From Aquabacterium sp. (GTDB lineage: Bacteria; Pseudomonadota; Gammaproteobacteria; Burkholderiales; Burkholderiaceae_C), in assembly GCF_030652515.1 (NCBI RefSeq), contig NZ_JAUSAR010000010.1, positions 124,001 through 188,000 of the forward strand: DNA of 64,000 nt, in the 5' to 3' direction. Every line of letters begins with the position of its first letter. The stretch's first letter is position 1. Below, one piece after another: positions 23,179-34,675 of this stretch. The translations under genes were made by a program, and so were the position numbers. The notes under the pieces are model-generated. The model was not told the DNA's origin. It saw only the letters and a list, made by a program, of their open reading frames with translations, and did not search any database.

Positions 23179-24210
23179 ATGCACCAGGAGCAAACACCTT
23201 GGCAGCACACCACCGTCCTGCTGCCCGAGGCGGTCAATGCCTTGTGGGGTCCGGAGGTGGGCCCGCATCCGCAAGGTTTGTACGTGGACGCCACCTTCGG
23301 GCGCGGCGGCCATTCGCGTCTGCTGTTGTCTCACCTGGGGCCGCAAGCAAAACTGCTGGCGCTGGACCGCGATCCGGAGGCGATCGCCCATGCGACCGCT
23401 GGTCCGCAAGCCATCACCGACCCGCGTTTTCGCATCGAGCATGCCGCCTTCTCCAATTGGGGCGAAGTGGTCAGCGAGCTGGGCTTGGGGCCTGTGCACG
23501 GTTTGCTGATGGACATCGGCGTGTCGTCGCCGCAGATCGACAACCCCGAGCGCGGGTTCAGCTTCCGCTTCGATGCGCCGCTGGACATGCGCATGGACAC
23601 CACCCAGGGCGAGAGCGTGGCCGACTACCTGGCCCATGCCTCCATCGATGAACTGGCAGAGGTGATACAGACCTATGGAGAAGAACGGTTTGCTCGCCCG
23701 ATTGCAAAGGCGCTTGTGGCTCGCCGCGAGGCAGGGCAGCCCGTGCGAACCACGGCCGAGTTGTCCAACGTCGTGGCTGGTGCGGTCAAAACGCGTGAAG
23801 CCGGCCAGAACCCCGCCACACGCACCTTTCAAGCTCTACGGATTCACGTCAACCGCGAGCTTGGTGAGTTGCAAGACGCGCTGGAGGCAGCCTTGAAGAT
23901 GCTGGCCCCTGGCGGTCGTTTGGCGGTCATCAGTTTTCATTCGCTGGAAGACCGCATCGTCAAGACCTTCATCGCCAAGCACAGCCGCGATGAGGTGGAC
24001 CGCCGCGCGCCGTTTGCGCCACCCAAGGCCAAGTTGCTGCATTCGCTGGGCCGCATCAAGCCGTCTTACGACGAGGTTGATGGCAACCCGCGTTCGCGTT
24101 CTGCCGTGTTGCGCGTGGCCGAGCGCTCTGACGTGCCTTGGTCGCATGAGCTGGCGCAGCCCGAGGGTGCTGGAGCGGGCAAAGGCCGTGGCAAGGGTGG
24201 GCGAAAGTGA
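23179..24210 (+). CDS. rsmH: 16S rRNA m4C1402 methyltransferase RsmH (MraW)
   Basis: This is a 343-residue SAM-dependent methyltransferase that N4-methylates C1402 of 16S r[13 protein letters not shown] (10-19) and the SAM motif [10 protein letters not shown] (37-46) open the protein. [18 protein letters not shown]-like PERGFSFR, and the C-terminal [13 protein letters not shown] are family signatures. The C-terminal tail is Gly/Lys-rich. The ATG at 23179 follows the mraZ stop by five bases; longer readings run into mraZ. The stop overlaps the ftsL start by one base (TGATG). Confidence 0.95.
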   Translation: MHQEQTPWQHTTVLLPEAVNALWGPEVGPHPQGLYVDATFGRGGHSRLLLSHLGPQAKLLALDRDPEAIAHATAGPQAITDPRFRIEHAAFSNWGEVVSELGLGPVHGLLMDIGVSSPQIDNPERGFSFRFDAPLDMRMDTTQGESVADYLAHASIDELAEVIQTYGEERFARPIAKALVARREAGQPVRTTAELSNVVAGAVKTREAGQNPATRTFQALRIHVNRELGELQDALEAALKMLAPGGRLAVISFHSLEDRIVKTFIAKHSRDEVDRRAPFAPPKAKLLHSLGRIKPSYDEVDGNPRSRSAVLRVAERSDVPWSHELAQPEGAGAGKGRGKGGRK

Positions 24211-24500
24211 TGGCGCGGCTCAACCTGCTCCTCGTGGCCATGCTGCTGTGCAGTTGTGTCTGGCTGATCCGCTCCAGCTACGATTCGCGGCGGCTGTTCG
24301 TCGAGCTTGAGCGGGCCCAGAGCCGCGAGCACGAACTGCAAAACGAGCGTGAGCGCTTGTTGTTGGACAAGCGTGCGCAGGCCACGCCTTTGCGCGTTGA
24401 AAAACTGGCCCGAGAAAAGCTGCGCATGTTCAGTGCCACGCCTGCCGTCACGCACTACGTGAACGAGTCGGCTTCTGCGCCGGTGGGGGGGGCGCCATGA
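24210..24500 (+). CDS. ftsL: Cell division protein FtsL
   Basis: This is a 96-residue bitopic membrane protein: a short N-terminus, one membrane segment (LNLLLVAMLLCSCVWLIRSS) and a periplasmic leucine-zipper-like helix (residues 28-60) as in FtsL, which joins FtsB and FtsQ at the septum. Size and position between rsmH and ftsI are diagnostic. It starts at ATG 24210 inside the rsmH stop and ends overlapping ftsI (ATGA). Confidence 0.92.
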   Translation: MARLNLLLVAMLLCSCVWLIRSSYDSRRLFVELERAQSREHELQNERERLLLDKRAQATPLRVEKLAREKLRMFSATPAVTHYVNESASAPVGGAP

Positions 24501-26377
24501 GCCGCGTGGGCGACCTGATCCGCCGGTTGTTCAGCCTGCCGCGCAGGCAGAACGCCTCGGCCATGCCCACGGTGCGCTATGCCACCAGCCCTTTGCTGGC
24601 CTCGCGCACGCCGCCTTGGCGCGTGAAGTTTCTGATCGGTGCCATCGGCCTGGGCTTTGCCGTGCTGATCGGGCGTGCCGCCTGGATCCAGATCATCCAC
24701 AACGATTTCTATTTGCAGCAGGGTGCCAGTCGCTACGAGCGCCGCATCGAGTTGCCGGCCAACCGTGGTCGCATCCTGGACCGCAATGGTGAGTTGCTGG
24801 CCTCCAGCGTGCCCTCGCCCTCGCTGTGGGTCATTCCCAAGGATTTCGAGGCTACACCCGCGCAGTTCAAGGCCTTGGCCAAGCTGCTGAACATGAAGTC
24901 CTCCGAGCTGAAAAAACGCCTGGGCGGCAATCAGAACTTTGCCTGGCTGCGTCGCCAGGTGGATGACAGCGTGGCCCAGCAGGTGGCCGCGCTCGGCATC
25001 AAGGGCGTGCACGAGATCAAGGAAACCAAGCGCCAGTATCCCGAAGGTGAAGCCGCCGCGCACATCGTGGGCTTCACCAACATCGAGGATGAAGGCCAGG
25101 AAGGCATCGAGCTGGCCTACCAGAAGCAGTTGATCGGCCGCGATGGTGTGCGTCACGTCATCAAGGACCGATTGGGCCGGGTGGTCGAATCCGTGGGTGA
25201 CCTGATCCCTGCCGACGACGGCCGCGAGATCCGTTTGTCGATCGACGCCAAGATCCAGTTCTACGCCTACCAGCGCATCCGCGACGCCGTGGCCGCACAG
25301 AAGGCCAAGGCCGGCAGCGTGGTGGTGCTGGACGCGCAGACGGGCGAGATCCTGGCTCTGGCCAATGTGCCCAGCTACACGCCCTCGGATCGTCGCAACC
25401 TGACGGGCGCGCAACTGCGCAACCGTGCCCTGACCGACACCTTCGAGCCCGGCTCGACGATGAAGCCTTTCATCATCTCGTGGGCGCTGGAGACCAACCG
25501 CGTCAAGCCCGAGACCGTGATCAGCACGGGCGCTGGCCGCATGACCATCGATGGCGCCACCATCAGCGATTCGCACCCGCATGGTGACCTGACGGTCGAG
25601 CAAGTCCTCCAGAAGTCCAGCAACATCGGCACGGCCAAGCTGGCGTTGCAGTTCCAGCCCAAGGAAATGTGGGAGCTGTACACCGCGGTGGGCATGGGTC
25701 AGAAGCCGCAGATCGGCTTCCCGGGCGTGGTCACGGGGCGTTTGCGGCCTTACAAGAGTTGGCGCCGCATCGAGCAGGTCACCATGAGCTATGGCTATGG
25801 CCTGTCGGCCAGCTTGCTGCAGCTGGCGCAGGCCTACACCGTGTTCGCTCGCGATGGCGAGCTGATCCCGATCACGCTTCTCAAGCGCGATGATGGCGAT
25901 GAAACTGCGACGCCCCAAAGCCTGGCTTTGCGAACCGACTACAAGCCTGGTCAGGGTATGCCGGCAGGGGAGTTGGTGCCCGTTCGTGGCACGCGCGTGT
26001 TCTCGCCCGAGACCGCACGCGAGGTTCGCAAGATGCTGGCCATGGCCGCCTCCAATGGCGGCACGGCGCCCAAGGCCCAGGCCATGGGCTACAGCGTGGG
26101 CGGCAAGACCGGCACCGCGCACAAGCAAGAAGGCAAGGGCTACTCCGGCAACAAATACCGTTCGTGGTTCGTCGGCATCGCGCCCATCAGCCATCCGCGC
26201 ATCGTGGTCGCGGTGATGGTGGACGAGCCGGGCAATGGCGTTTACTTTGGCGGGGACGTGGCCGCGCCCGTGTTCAGCCAGGTGGTTGAGCAAACCCTGA
26301 ACCGCCTGGGCGTGATGCCCGACCTGGACGTGCGGCCCGACATCACGGCCATGCAAAGCGTGGAGGAAAGCTTCTGA
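24497..26377 (+). CDS. ftsI: Septal peptidoglycan transpeptidase FtsI (PBP3)
   Basis: This is a 626-residue bitopic protein that crosslinks septal peptidoglycan. A membrane segment lies at about 45-62. The PBP dimer domain starts RRIELPANRGRILDRNGELLA. The transpeptidase domain has SxxK in GSTMK (Ser320), SxN at SSN (374-376) and KTGT (Lys537). The length is slightly above the E. coli enzyme. The C-terminus may be processed, as in FtsI. It overlaps ftsL by 4 nt and murEF by 1 nt. Confidence 0.96.
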   Translation: MSRVGDLIRRLFSLPRRQNASAMPTVRYATSPLLASRTPPWRVKFLIGAIGLGFAVLIGRAAWIQIIHNDFYLQQGASRYERRIELPANRGRILDRNGELLASSVPSPSLWVIPKDFEATPAQFKALAKLLNMKSSELKKRLGGNQNFAWLRRQVDDSVAQQVAALGIKGVHEIKETKRQYPEGEAAAHIVGFTNIEDEGQEGIELAYQKQLIGRDGVRHVIKDRLGRVVESVGDLIPADDGREIRLSIDAKIQFYAYQRIRDAVAAQKAKAGSVVVLDAQTGEILALANVPSYTPSDRRNLTGAQLRNRALTDTFEPGSTMKPFIISWALETNRVKPETVISTGAGRMTIDGATISDSHPHGDLTVEQVLQKSSNIGTAKLALQFQPKEMWELYTAVGMGQKPQIGFPGVVTGRLRPYKSWRRIEQVTMSYGYGLSASLLQLAQAYTVFARDGELIPITLLKRDDGDETATPQSLALRTDYKPGQGMPAGELVPVRGTRVFSPETAREVRKMLAMAASNGGTAPKAQAMGYSVGGKTGTAHKQEGKGYSGNKYRSWFVGIAPISHPRIVVAVMVDEPGNGVYFGGDVAAPVFSQVVEQTLNRLGVMPDLDVRPDITAMQSVEESF

Positions 26378-29328
26378 TGGGCCTGATCCTCACGTCCGTC
26401 GATGATGCCCTGGCATGGCTGCGCCAGCAGGGTGTTCGGTCGCTCACGGTGAACAGCCGCGCGGTGGCCGAGCAGGCGCATCAAGGCGTGGGCTTCATCG
26501 CCTGGCCAGGTGCCGCGCGCGATGGCCGTGCTTTCGTGTCGCAAGCCTTGCAGGATGGCGCCCGCGCCTGCCTGGTCGAGGCCGATGGCGTTCAGGCCTT
26601 CGCGTTCAGCGATGCCCGTGTGGCCGCGTTCAAGGGCTTGAAAGCCGCCAGTGCCGAGATCGCCCATGGCTTCTATCACGAGCCCAGTGCGCAGCTGGAC
26701 GTGGTGGCCGTGACGGGCACCAATGGCAAAACATCGACCTCGTGGTGGACGGCGCAGGCGCTCAGCGCCGTGGGCCGCCAATGTGGTGTCATCGGTACCT
26801 TGGGCGTCGGCCAACCTGGGGCGGGCGACTTTGTGCCCACGGGTTTGACCACGCCCGACCCCGTCACCCTGCACGCCACCTTCCGCCACTTTGCGGATCA
26901 AGGCTGCCAGGCCGCGGCCATCGAGGCCTCGTCCATCGGCATCGAAGAGCAGCGCCTGGGCGCCACACGGATCAGCGTGGCCCAGTTCACCAACTTCACT
27001 CAGGACCACCTGGACTACCACGGCAGCATGGCCGCCTACTGGGAAGCCAAGCGGGCCTTGTTCGATTGGCCTGGCCTGCGCGCGGCCGTGGTCAACCTGG
27101 ACGACCCGGCGGGCGGCTCGCTGGCCGATGGCGTGAGTGCACGCGGTCTGGACCTGTGGACCTATGGCCTGGTGCACACGGCACGGTTGCAGGCCACCGG
27201 CCTGACGCACCACGCCGAGGGCATGGCCTTCACCCTGGTCGAGCGCGATGCCGACCTGGACGCCGCGCTGGACCACGTCGAGGTCCACACCCACCTGGTG
27301 GGCGAGTTCAATGCTTCGAACCTGCTGGCGGTGATCGGTGCCTTGCGCGCTTTAGGTGTGCCCTTGAGCCAGGCCGTGGCTGCTTGCGAGAACCTCACGC
27401 CCGTGCCCGGGCGCATGCAGCGGGTGGCTTTGCCGCAGTTGGCGCCAGAAGGCCAACCCGTCGTGGTGGTGGACTACGCCCACACTCCCGATGCCTTGAA
27501 GAAAGCCCTGTGCGCTTTGTCGCCCTTGGCCAAGGCCCGGGGTGGCCAGTTGTGGTGCGTGTTCGGCTGTGGCGGCAACCGCGACCCGATCAAGCGCCCG
27601 CTGATGGGCGCGATTGCCGAGCAGTTCGCCGACCACCTGGTGCTGACCAGCGACAACCCGCGCGACGAGAAGCCCTGCTTCATCCTCTCGCAGATCATGG
27701 CCGGCATCGCGCGCCACGACGACGTCGACGTGCTGGATGATCGCGCTGAAGCGATCGCCGATGCGGTCTCGCGCTGCGACCCGAAAGACGTGGTGCTCAT
27801 CGCGGGCAAGGGCCATGAAACCACCCAGGAAGTGGCGGGCGTCAAAACCCCGTTCTCCGACACCGACCAGGCTACTCAGGCTTTGGGGCGCCGCTTTGGC
27901 GCACCTGTTCAAGGCAGTGCACCCATGATGACCCTTGGTTTGGCCCAACAGCTTTTGCCAGGCTCGACCTTGACGGGTGATCCGGCCACGCCGCTGATGC
28001 GTGCCCACACCGACACCCGCACCCTGCAACACGGCGACCTGTTCGTGGCCCTGCGTGGTGAGCGTTTCGACGCGCACGACTTCTTGCCGCAGGCGCGCGA
28101 AGCCGGAGCGGTGGCTGCCCTGGTGCAGCGCGGACTGGGCAGTTCGGGCTTGCCGGGTTTGACCGTCAGCGACACGCGCGCGGCCCTGGGCTGGCTGGCC
28201 GCGGGCTGGCGTTCGCGCTTTGACATCCCCTTGATCGCCGTCACTGGCAGCAATGGCAAGACCACCGTCACCCAGATGGTCGCCTCGATCCTGCGGGCCT
28301 GGGTGGTTGAGCAAGGTCTGCCCGAGGCGGCCTTGTCCACGCAAGGCAACTACAACAACGAGATTGGCGTGCCGCTGACCTTGTTGCGCTTGCGCGAAGG
28401 CCAGCACCGCTGCGCCGTCGTCGAGTTGGGCATGAACCACCCGGGTGAGATTGCGCAGTTGTCGGCCATCGCGGCCCCCACCGTGGCCCTGGTCAACAAC
28501 GCCCAGCGCGAGCACCAGGAGTTCATGCACACGGTCGAGGCCGTGGCGCGTGAAAACGGCGCGGTGTTGCAGGCTTTGTCGCGCGGCGGCGTGGCGGTTT
28601 TCCCGGCCGATGACGAGCATGCCCCGATTTGGCGCAAGCTGGCCAACGGGTGCCGCGTGCTCGACTTTGCCACCGAAGGCCAGGCGGCGGTGACCGGCCA
28701 GGCCACCTGGCAAAGCCAGCCCTCACCGCATTGGGTGATCGCGCTGAGCACGCCGGCAGGCCAGGCCGATGTCAAGCTGCCCATGGCGGGTGCGCACAAT
28801 GTGCGCAATGCGCTGGCCGCCACCGCTTCCGCCTTGGCGGCAGGCGTGCCTTTGAGCGCCGTGGTTAAGGGCCTGGAGGCCTTCGAGCCGGTCAAAGGCC
28901 GCTCGCAGTTGCATGGCATCCAGCGCCAAGGCCGCGATGTCACCCTGATCGACGACAGCTACAACGCCAACCCGGATTCGGTGCGCGCCGCCATCGACAT
29001 GCTGGCTGGTTTGCCCGGCCCGCACTGGCTGGTGCTCGGCGACATGGGCGAGGTGGGCAACCAGGGCCAGGCCTTCCACGAAGAGGTGGGGCGCTACGCC
29101 CGCGAGCGTGGCATTGAGCAGTTCTGGGCCGCTGGCACTTTGTGCGCCCACGCGGCCCAGGCCTTTGGCGCCAGCGCCCGCCATTTCCACAGCGCCGCCG
29201 ACATCGTGGCCGCGCTCAACACAAAGACCGGTGCGCCTGAAGCCGCTTCGGTCCTGGTCAAGGGGTCTCGCTTCATGAAGATGGAACAAGTCGTCGCCAT
29301 GTTGTTGGGAGGCGCCCATGCTGCTTAG
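26377..29328 (+). CDS. murEF: Bifunctional MurE-MurF fusion ligase
   Basis: This is one uninterrupted 983-codon frame encoding two Mur ligases. Residues 1 to about 505 are MurE: ATP loop VTGTNGKTS (Lys118) and the meso-diaminopimelate motif DNPR (426-429). Residues about 517-983 are MurF: ATP loop VTGSNGKTT (Lys628) and [14 protein letters not shown]. The junction, about [14 protein letters not shown], shows a former MurF start (ATG at 27926). It adds meso-DAP to UDP-MurNAc-L-Ala-D-Glu, then D-Ala-D-Ala to the tripeptide. Such fusions are known in some betaproteobacteria, e.g. Bordetella. It overlaps ftsI by 1 and mraY by 11 bases. Confidence 0.96.
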   Translation: MGLILTSVDDALAWLRQQGVRSLTVNSRAVAEQAHQGVGFIAWPGAARDGRAFVSQALQDGARACLVEADGVQAFAFSDARVAAFKGLKAASAEIAHGFYHEPSAQLDVVAVTGTNGKTSTSWWTAQALSAVGRQCGVIGTLGVGQPGAGDFVPTGLTTPDPVTLHATFRHFADQGCQAAAIEASSIGIEEQRLGATRISVAQFTNFTQDHLDYHGSMAAYWEAKRALFDWPGLRAAVVNLDDPAGGSLADGVSARGLDLWTYGLVHTARLQATGLTHHAEGMAFTLVERDADLDAALDHVEVHTHLVGEFNASNLLAVIGALRALGVPLSQAVAACENLTPVPGRMQRVALPQLAPEGQPVVVVDYAHTPDALKKALCALSPLAKARGGQLWCVFGCGGNRDPIKRPLMGAIAEQFADHLVLTSDNPRDEKPCFILSQIMAGIARHDDVDVLDDRAEAIADAVSRCDPKDVVLIAGKGHETTQEVAGVKTPFSDTDQATQALGRRFGAPVQGSAPMMTLGLAQQLLPGSTLTGDPATPLMRAHTDTRTLQHGDLFVALRGERFDAHDFLPQAREAGAVAALVQRGLGSSGLPGLTVSDTRAALGWLAAGWRSRFDIPLIAVTGSNGKTTVTQMVASILRAWVVEQGLPEAALSTQGNYNNEIGVPLTLLRLREGQHRCAVVELGMNHPGEIAQLSAIAAPTVALVNNAQREHQEFMHTVEAVARENGAVLQALSRGGVAVFPADDEHAPIWRKLANGCRVLDFATEGQAAVTGQATWQSQPSPHWVIALSTPAGQADVKLPMAGAHNVRNALAATASALAAGVPLSAVVKGLEAFEPVKGRSQLHGIQRQGRDVTLIDDSYNANPDSVRAAIDMLAGLPGPHWLVLGDMGEVGNQGQAFHEEVGRYARERGIEQFWAAGTLCAHAAQAFGASARHFHSAADIVAALNTKTGAPEAASVLVKGSRFMKMEQVVAMLLGGAHAA

Positions 29329-30496
29329 CCTGACCGAATGGCTGCAAGTGTTGCACCCCGAGTGGGGCTTCCTGCGCGTCTTCCAGTACCTGACCTTCCG
29401 CGCGGTGATGGCCGCCATGACCGCTTTGCTGATCGGCCTGGCGCTGGGCCCCACCCTGATCCGCAAGCTCACCGAGCTGAAGATCGGCCAGCCCATCCGC
29501 GACTACGCGATGCAAAGCCACCTGACCAAACGCGGCACGCCCACCATGGGCGGCGCGCTGATCCTGCTGGCCATCGGTGTGTCCACGCTGCTTTGGTTCG
29601 ACTGGTCCAACCGCTTCGTGTGGATCGTGATGATCGTGACCACGGGCTTTGGCGCCATTGGCTGGGCCGACGACTGGCGCAAGGTGGTGCACAAGGACCC
29701 GGAAGGCATGCCCTCGCGCGAGAAGTATTTCTGGCAGTCCATCATTGGCCTGGTCGCGGCGCTGTACCTGGCCTTCAGCGTGTCCGAGACCAACAACCTG
29801 CGCGTGCTGGAGTTGTTCTTCCGCTGGATTGGTTCGGGCTTTTCGAACGACCTGCCGCCCAAGGCCGACCTGATCGTGCCCTTTTTCAAAACCGTGAGCT
29901 ACCCGCTGGGCGTGTGGGGCTTCATCGTGCTGAGCTACATCGTGATCGTGGGCACCAGCAACGCGGTGAACCTGACCGACGGCCTGGATGGCCTGGCCAT
30001 CATGCCGGTGGTGATGGTGGGCTCGGTGATGGGCATCTTCTGCTACGTCACCGGCAACGCCGTGTTCTCCAAGTACCTGCTGCTGCCGCACATCCCGGGG
30101 GCGGGCGAGCTGATGATTTTTTGCGCTGCGATGGCGGGGGCGGGGCTGGCCTTTTTGTGGTTCAACGCCTACCCGGCCGAGGTTTTCATGGGTGATGTGG
30201 GCGCACTGGCCTTGGGCGGCGCGCTGGGCACCATCGCCGTGATCGTGCGCCAGGAGATCGTGCTGGCCCTGATGGGCGGCGTCTTTGTGCTGGAGGCGCT
30301 GTCCGTCATGGTGCAAGTCGGTTACTTCAAGTACACCAAGAAGAAATTTGGCGAGGGCCGTCGCATCTTGCTGATGGCGCCCTTGCACCACCACTTTGAA
30401 AAATCCGGCTGGAAAGAAACGCAGGTCGTGGTCCGCTTCTGGATCATCACCATGCTCTTGTGCCTGCTGGGCCTGTCCTCTTTGAAGCTGCGCTGA
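29318..30496 (+). CDS. mraY: Phospho-N-acetylmuramoyl-pentapeptide transferase MraY
   Basis: This is a 392-residue integral membrane enzyme of about ten segments that makes lipid I from UDP-MurNAc-pentapeptide and undecaprenyl phosphate. Family motifs are [52 protein letters not shown] and [13 protein letters not shown]. It starts inside the end of murEF (11-nt overlap) and is followed by a 20-nt gap before murD. Confidence 0.96.
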   Translation: MLLSLTEWLQVLHPEWGFLRVFQYLTFRAVMAAMTALLIGLALGPTLIRKLTELKIGQPIRDYAMQSHLTKRGTPTMGGALILLAIGVSTLLWFDWSNRFVWIVMIVTTGFGAIGWADDWRKVVHKDPEGMPSREKYFWQSIIGLVAALYLAFSVSETNNLRVLELFFRWIGSGFSNDLPPKADLIVPFFKTVSYPLGVWGFIVLSYIVIVGTSNAVNLTDGLDGLAIMPVVMVGSVMGIFCYVTGNAVFSKYLLLPHIPGAGELMIFCAAMAGAGLAFLWFNAYPAEVFMGDVGALALGGALGTIAVIVRQEIVLALMGGVFVLEALSVMVQVGYFKYTKKKFGEGRRILLMAPLHHHFEKSGWKETQVVVRFWIITMLLCLLGLSSLKLR

Positions 30497-30516
30497 GCCG
30501 CACCAACACGAAACAC

Positions 30517-32295
30517 ATGCACTACCTCCGCGACATCACCGTGCTGATCCTGGGTCTGGGCGACTCCGGCCTGGCCATGGCGCGCTGGAGTGCTCGCTGC
30601 GGGGCGATCGTGCGCGTGGCCGACACGCGCGAGGCACCACCGCAGGCGGCTACCCTGGCGCAGGACGTGCCGGGCGCGAGCTTGCACGTGGGCTTGGGGC
30701 TTGACTTGCTGAACGGTGTCAAGCTGGTGCTGAAGAGCCCGGGCCTGGCCCCGACTTCGCCCGAGGTGGCCGCCTTGATGGAGAAAGCCGATGAACTGGG
30801 CATCCCGATGCGTGGCGAGTTGTCGCTGTTCGCCTCGGCCCTGGCTGATCTGAAGGCCGATCGGGGTTACGCGCCCAAGGTGATCGCCATCACGGGCACC
30901 AATGGCAAGACCACGACGACCTCGCTGACCGCCCAGTTGATTGAACGGGCGGGCAAGCGCGTGGGCATGGCGGGCAACATCGGCCCGACTTTGCTGGACA
31001 CCTTGGGCGCGGCGCTGGACATGGAGCCTGAGCCGTTGGGCGAGATAGAAGCACCCGTTGCCGAGGTCGCTCCAGCCACCGACGAAGAAGCCGTGGTGGC
31101 CGAATCGCAGCCTGAAGTTGCAGCTGATGCCGAACAGGAACCTGAGCGTGAACTGGACGCCCCCGGCGAAGAGCCCGCGCCCACCGCCATCCCCGACGAT
31201 GCCGATGCACCCCTGATCGTCCTGACCCCACCGCCACCGTCCGCCCCGGTGTTCGAAGTGCTGCCCGAAGTCTGGGTGCTGGAGTTGTCCAGCTTCCAGC
31301 TCGATGGCGTGAGCAACTTCGAGCCCAGCGCGGCCGTGGTGCTGAACATCACGCAGGACCACCTCGACTGGCACGGCACGATGAAAGCCTATGCCGCCGC
31401 CAAGGCCCGCATCTACGGCAAGCACGCCATCATGGTCATCAACCGCGATGACCCGGCTGTGCTGGCCATGGTGCCCGAGCCCGAGGTCATCAAGTCCGGG
31501 GTCAAGGGTCGTCCGGCCAAGGTGGTGCACCGCCATCTCGTTAACTTTGGTCTTGATGCGCCACAGCGCCCCGGCGACTTTGGCCTGGTCACCGAAAGCG
31601 GCATGGCCTGGCTGGTGCGCGCCCTGGAAGCCGATCCCACCATCAAGCGCAAGAAGGGCGACGAGGAAGAAATCATCCTGCAGCGCCTGATGCCGGCTGA
31701 TGCCTTGCGCATCCGCGGGCGCCACAACGCCTCCAATGCCCTGGCGGCACTGGCCTTGGCCACGGCGGTGGGCTGCCCGCTGGCGCCCATGCTGCATGGC
31801 TTGCGCGAGTACCGTGGCGAGCCGCACCGGGTGGAGCACGTGGCCAGCGTGGCAGGCATTGACGCCATCGACGACAGCAAGGGCACCAACGTGGGCGCCA
31901 CCGTGGCCGCGCTGCAGGGCCTGGGTTCCGACCTGTCGCCCGGCAAGCTGGTGCTGATCCTGGGCGGCGATGGCAAGGGCCAGGACTTCGCGCCTTTGGT
32001 CGATCCCGTGGGCCGCTATGCACGCGCCGTGGCCTTGATCGGCCGCGATGGGCCAGCCTTGCAAGAAGTCCTGTCAAGCGCCAGCGGCGCGAACGGTGAG
32101 GCTCTGAGCCTGCAAGGCCACGACAGCCTGGAAGCCGCCACGCGCTGGGCGTTCGAGCAGGCCCGGCCGGGTGATGCCGTGTTGCTCAGCCCCGCTTGTG
32201 CCAGCCTGGACATGTTCCGCAACTACGGCCACCGTGCCCAGGTGTTCATCGACACCGTGCGCGAGTTGGCCATCGAACGGGGAGAGGTCGCATGA
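30517..32295 (+). CDS. murD: UDP-MurNAc-L-alanine:D-glutamate ligase MurD with large acidic insertion
   Basis: This is a 592-residue Mur ligase adding D-Glu. The N-terminal [19 protein letters not shown] loop ITGTNGKTT (126-134), [18 protein letters not shown] and C-terminal [12 protein letters not shown] are all MurD. Between GNIG (153) and LELSSFQL (from 255) there is an extra stretch of about 80 residues, roughly 168-247, rich in Glu, Pro and Ala (e.g. [20 protein letters not shown]) and probably disordered. E. coli MurD is 438 residues. The reading frame and codon use are continuous, so it is not a frameshift. The ATG at 30517 follows mraY by 20 bases; the end overlaps ftsW (ATGA). Confidence 0.94.
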   Translation: MHYLRDITVLILGLGDSGLAMARWSARCGAIVRVADTREAPPQAATLAQDVPGASLHVGLGLDLLNGVKLVLKSPGLAPTSPEVAALMEKADELGIPMRGELSLFASALADLKADRGYAPKVIAITGTNGKTTTTSLTAQLIERAGKRVGMAGNIGPTLLDTLGAALDMEPEPLGEIEAPVAEVAPATDEEAVVAESQPEVAADAEQEPERELDAPGEEPAPTAIPDDADAPLIVLTPPPPSAPVFEVLPEVWVLELSSFQLDGVSNFEPSAAVVLNITQDHLDWHGTMKAYAAAKARIYGKHAIMVINRDDPAVLAMVPEPEVIKSGVKGRPAKVVHRHLVNFGLDAPQRPGDFGLVTESGMAWLVRALEADPTIKRKKGDEEEIILQRLMPADALRIRGRHNASNALAALALATAVGCPLAPMLHGLREYRGEPHRVEHVASVAGIDAIDDSKGTNVGATVAALQGLGSDLSPGKLVLILGGDGKGQDFAPLVDPVGRYARAVALIGRDGPALQEVLSSASGANGEALSLQGHDSLEAATRWAFEQARPGDAVLLSPACASLDMFRNYGHRAQVFIDTVRELAIERGEVA

Positions 32296-33566
32296 ACGTC
32301 AGCGCCTTCAATCCGATGTCCTGGCTGGGTGGTTTGCGCGAGCGCTTGTCGAGCTGGCGTGGCCAGCATGGCGAGGGCCACGGTGCCTTGCCCGTGCGCG
32401 ACCGCATCAACATCCTGGCCCAACCTTCCAAGGTGATGGGCTTTGACCAATCGCTGGTGTGGGTGGTGCTGTCGCTGTTGGCCCTGGGCCTGATCATGGT
32501 CTATTCGGCCTCCATCGCCTTGCCAGACAGCCCCAAGTTCGCCAAGTACACGCCCGCCTATTTCTTCAGCCGCCACCTGTTCTTCCTGGTCCTGTCCTTG
32601 ATGGTCGCCGCCGTGGTCACGCAGATTCCCTTGTCCACCTGGGAGCGTGTGGCGCCGTGGTTGTTCGTCCTGTCCTTGTTGCTGCTGATGCTGGTGTTGA
32701 TCCCGCACGTGGGCAAGGGCGTCAATGGTGCACGCCGCTGGCTACCGCTGGGCGTGATGAACTTCCAGCCCTCCGAGTTGGCCAAGCTGGCCATCACCCT
32801 TTACGCGGCCGACTACATGGTGCGCAAGATGGAGGTGAAGGAACGCTTCTTCCGCGCCGTGGCCCCGATGGCCGTGGCCGTGGCCGTGGTGGGCTTGCTG
32901 CTGCTGGCCGAGCCCGACATGGGCGCCTTCATGGTGATCGCCGTGATCGCCATGAGCATCCTGTTCCTGGGCGGTGTCAACGGGCGCATGTTCTTCCTGA
33001 TCACGGCCGTGCTGGTGGGCGCCTTCGCGCTGATGGTGTCGCTCAGCCCTTGGCGGCGTGAGCGCATCTTTGCCTACCTGGATCCGTGGGATGAAAAGAA
33101 TGCGCTGGGCAAGGCCTACCAGCTGACCCACTCGCTGATCGCCTTCGGGCGTGGTGAGATTTTTGGCGAAGGCCTGGGCTCCAGCCTGGAGAAGCTGCAC
33201 TACCTGCCCGAGGCGCACACCGACTTCCTGCTGGCCGTGATCGGCGAAGAGCTGGGCTTCATTGGCGTGGCCGTCGTCATCGGCGCCTTCTTCTGGCTGG
33301 TGCGCCGCCTGTTCCACATCGGCCGCCAGGCCATCGCGCTGGACCGGGTCTTCTCAGGCCTGGTGGCGCAGGGCGTGGGCGTGTGGATGGGTGGCCAGGC
33401 CTTCATCAACATGGGCGTGAACCTGGGGGTGTTGCCGACCAAGGGCCTGACCTTGCCGCTGATGAGTTACGGCGGCTCGGGTGTCATGCTGAACTGCATC
33501 GCACTGGCCATCGTATTGAGGGTGGACATCGAGAACCGCCAACTCATGAGAGGAGGCCGCGCATGA
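32292..33566 (+). CDS. ftsW: Septal peptidoglycan polymerase FtsW
   Basis: This is a 424-residue SEDS glycosyltransferase with ten membrane segments that polymerises lipid II at the septum with FtsI. Signatures are [23 protein letters not shown], the catalytic-loop region [19 protein letters not shown], and [14 protein letters not shown]. There is a cytoplasmic N-terminal extension of about 45 residues. The start ATG overlaps the murD stop, and the stop overlaps murG (ATGA). Confidence 0.96.
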   Translation: MNVSAFNPMSWLGGLRERLSSWRGQHGEGHGALPVRDRINILAQPSKVMGFDQSLVWVVLSLLALGLIMVYSASIALPDSPKFAKYTPAYFFSRHLFFLVLSLMVAAVVTQIPLSTWERVAPWLFVLSLLLLMLVLIPHVGKGVNGARRWLPLGVMNFQPSELAKLAITLYAADYMVRKMEVKERFFRAVAPMAVAVAVVGLLLLAEPDMGAFMVIAVIAMSILFLGGVNGRMFFLITAVLVGAFALMVSLSPWRRERIFAYLDPWDEKNALGKAYQLTHSLIAFGRGEIFGEGLGSSLEKLHYLPEAHTDFLLAVIGEELGFIGVAVVIGAFFWLVRRLFHIGRQAIALDRVFSGLVAQGVGVWMGGQAFINMGVNLGVLPTKGLTLPLMSYGGSGVMLNCIALAIVLRVDIENRQLMRGGRA

Positions 33567-34675
33567 GTGCTCACCACCTCGTGATCATGGCGGCTGGCAC
33601 CGGCGGGCACATCATGCCGGGCCTGGCCGTGGCCAAAGAGCTGCAAGAGCGTGGCTGGACCGTCAGTTGGCTGGGCACCGACACAGGCATGGAAAACCGC
33701 CTGGTGCCGCCCACCGGCATCCCGCTGGACACCATCGCCTTCAGCGGCCTGCGCGGCAAGGGTATGTTGCACACCATGACCGGCGGCATGCGTCTGCTCA
33801 AAGCCTTCACTGAATGCTTCAACATCCTGGGCAAGCGCCGGGCCTCCGCCGTGCTGGGCATGGGTGGCTACGTGTGCTTCCCCGGCGGCATGATGGCCGC
33901 GGCCCGTGGCCTGCCCCTGGTGCTGGTCAATGCCGATGCCGCCATGCTGATGAGCAACCGCGCTTTGCTGCCGGTGGCCGATGCCGTGGCTTTTGGCTTC
34001 GACGGCCCGGCGGCCAATAGCACCAAGCTGGCCCGCGTCACCGGCAACCCGGTGCGCGCCGAGATCGAAGCCATCGCCGTGCCAGCAGAACGCTTCCAGG
34101 GCCGCACCGGGCCGCTGCGCGTTTTGATGGTCGGTGGCAGCCTGGGGGCGGTCACGCTCAACAAGGTCTTGCCGCAAGCCTTGGCGAAGATCCCAGCAGG
34201 CCAGCGCCCCAAGGTCACTCACCAGACCGGCATGGCCAACTTCGACGACGTGAAGGCTGACTACGCGGCTTTGGGCCTCGACACCGTGCGCGATGTCGAG
34301 GTCGTGCCCTTCATCAACAACATGGCGCAGCGCCTGGCCGACTGCGATGTGCTGGTGTGCCGGGCCGGTGCCATCACCGTCAGCGAATTGTGCGCGGCGG
34401 GTGTGGCCAGCATCCTGGTGCCGCTGGTGGTGTCCACCACCTCGCACCAACGCGACAACGCCGCCTACATGGCCGAGCACGGCGCGGCCGTGCACCTGCC
34501 GCAAACCGAGCTGACGGCGGAATCGCTGGCCCAACGCCTGCAGGCCCTGACGCGCGAAGGCCTGCAGGCCATGGCCACCCAGGCCCGCGCCCTGGCCCGC
34601 CCGAACGCGGCGGCCGCCGTCGCCAATGAGATCGAGAAACTTGTGACCACCAGTTCGAAAAGGGCGTCCGCATGA
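33563..34675 (+). CDS. murG: UDP-GlcNAc:lipid I N-acetylglucosaminyltransferase MurG
   Basis: This is a 370-residue GT28 enzyme that turns lipid I into lipid II at the inner membrane face. It starts [20 protein letters not shown] (GTGGH loop at 12-16). It has [13 protein letters not shown], the donor-site [15 protein letters not shown] and [15 protein letters not shown]. The ATG at 33563 is fixed by the 4-nt overlap with ftsW; a longer in-frame reading lies inside ftsW. It ends with an ATGA overlap into murC. Confidence 0.96.
   Translation: MSAHHLVIMAAGTGGHIMPGLAVAKELQERGWTVSWLGTDTGMENRLVPPTGIPLDTIAFSGLRGKGMLHTMTGGMRLLKAFTECFNILGKRRASAVLGMGGYVCFPGGMMAAARGLPLVLVNADAAMLMSNRALLPVADAVAFGFDGPAANSTKLARVTGNPVRAEIEAIAVPAERFQGRTGPLRVLMVGGSLGAVTLNKVLPQALAKIPAGQRPKVTHQTGMANFDDVKADYAALGLDTVRDVEVVPFINNMAQRLADCDVLVCRAGAITVSELCAAGVASILVPLVVSTTSHQRDNAAYMAEHGAAVHLPQTELTAESLAQRLQALTREGLQAMATQARALARPNAAAAVANEIEKLVTTSSKRASA

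Noticed and set aside
24455-26356. 633-codon minus-strand open frame
   Set aside because: It is antisense to ftsI, which has all penicillin-binding motifs.
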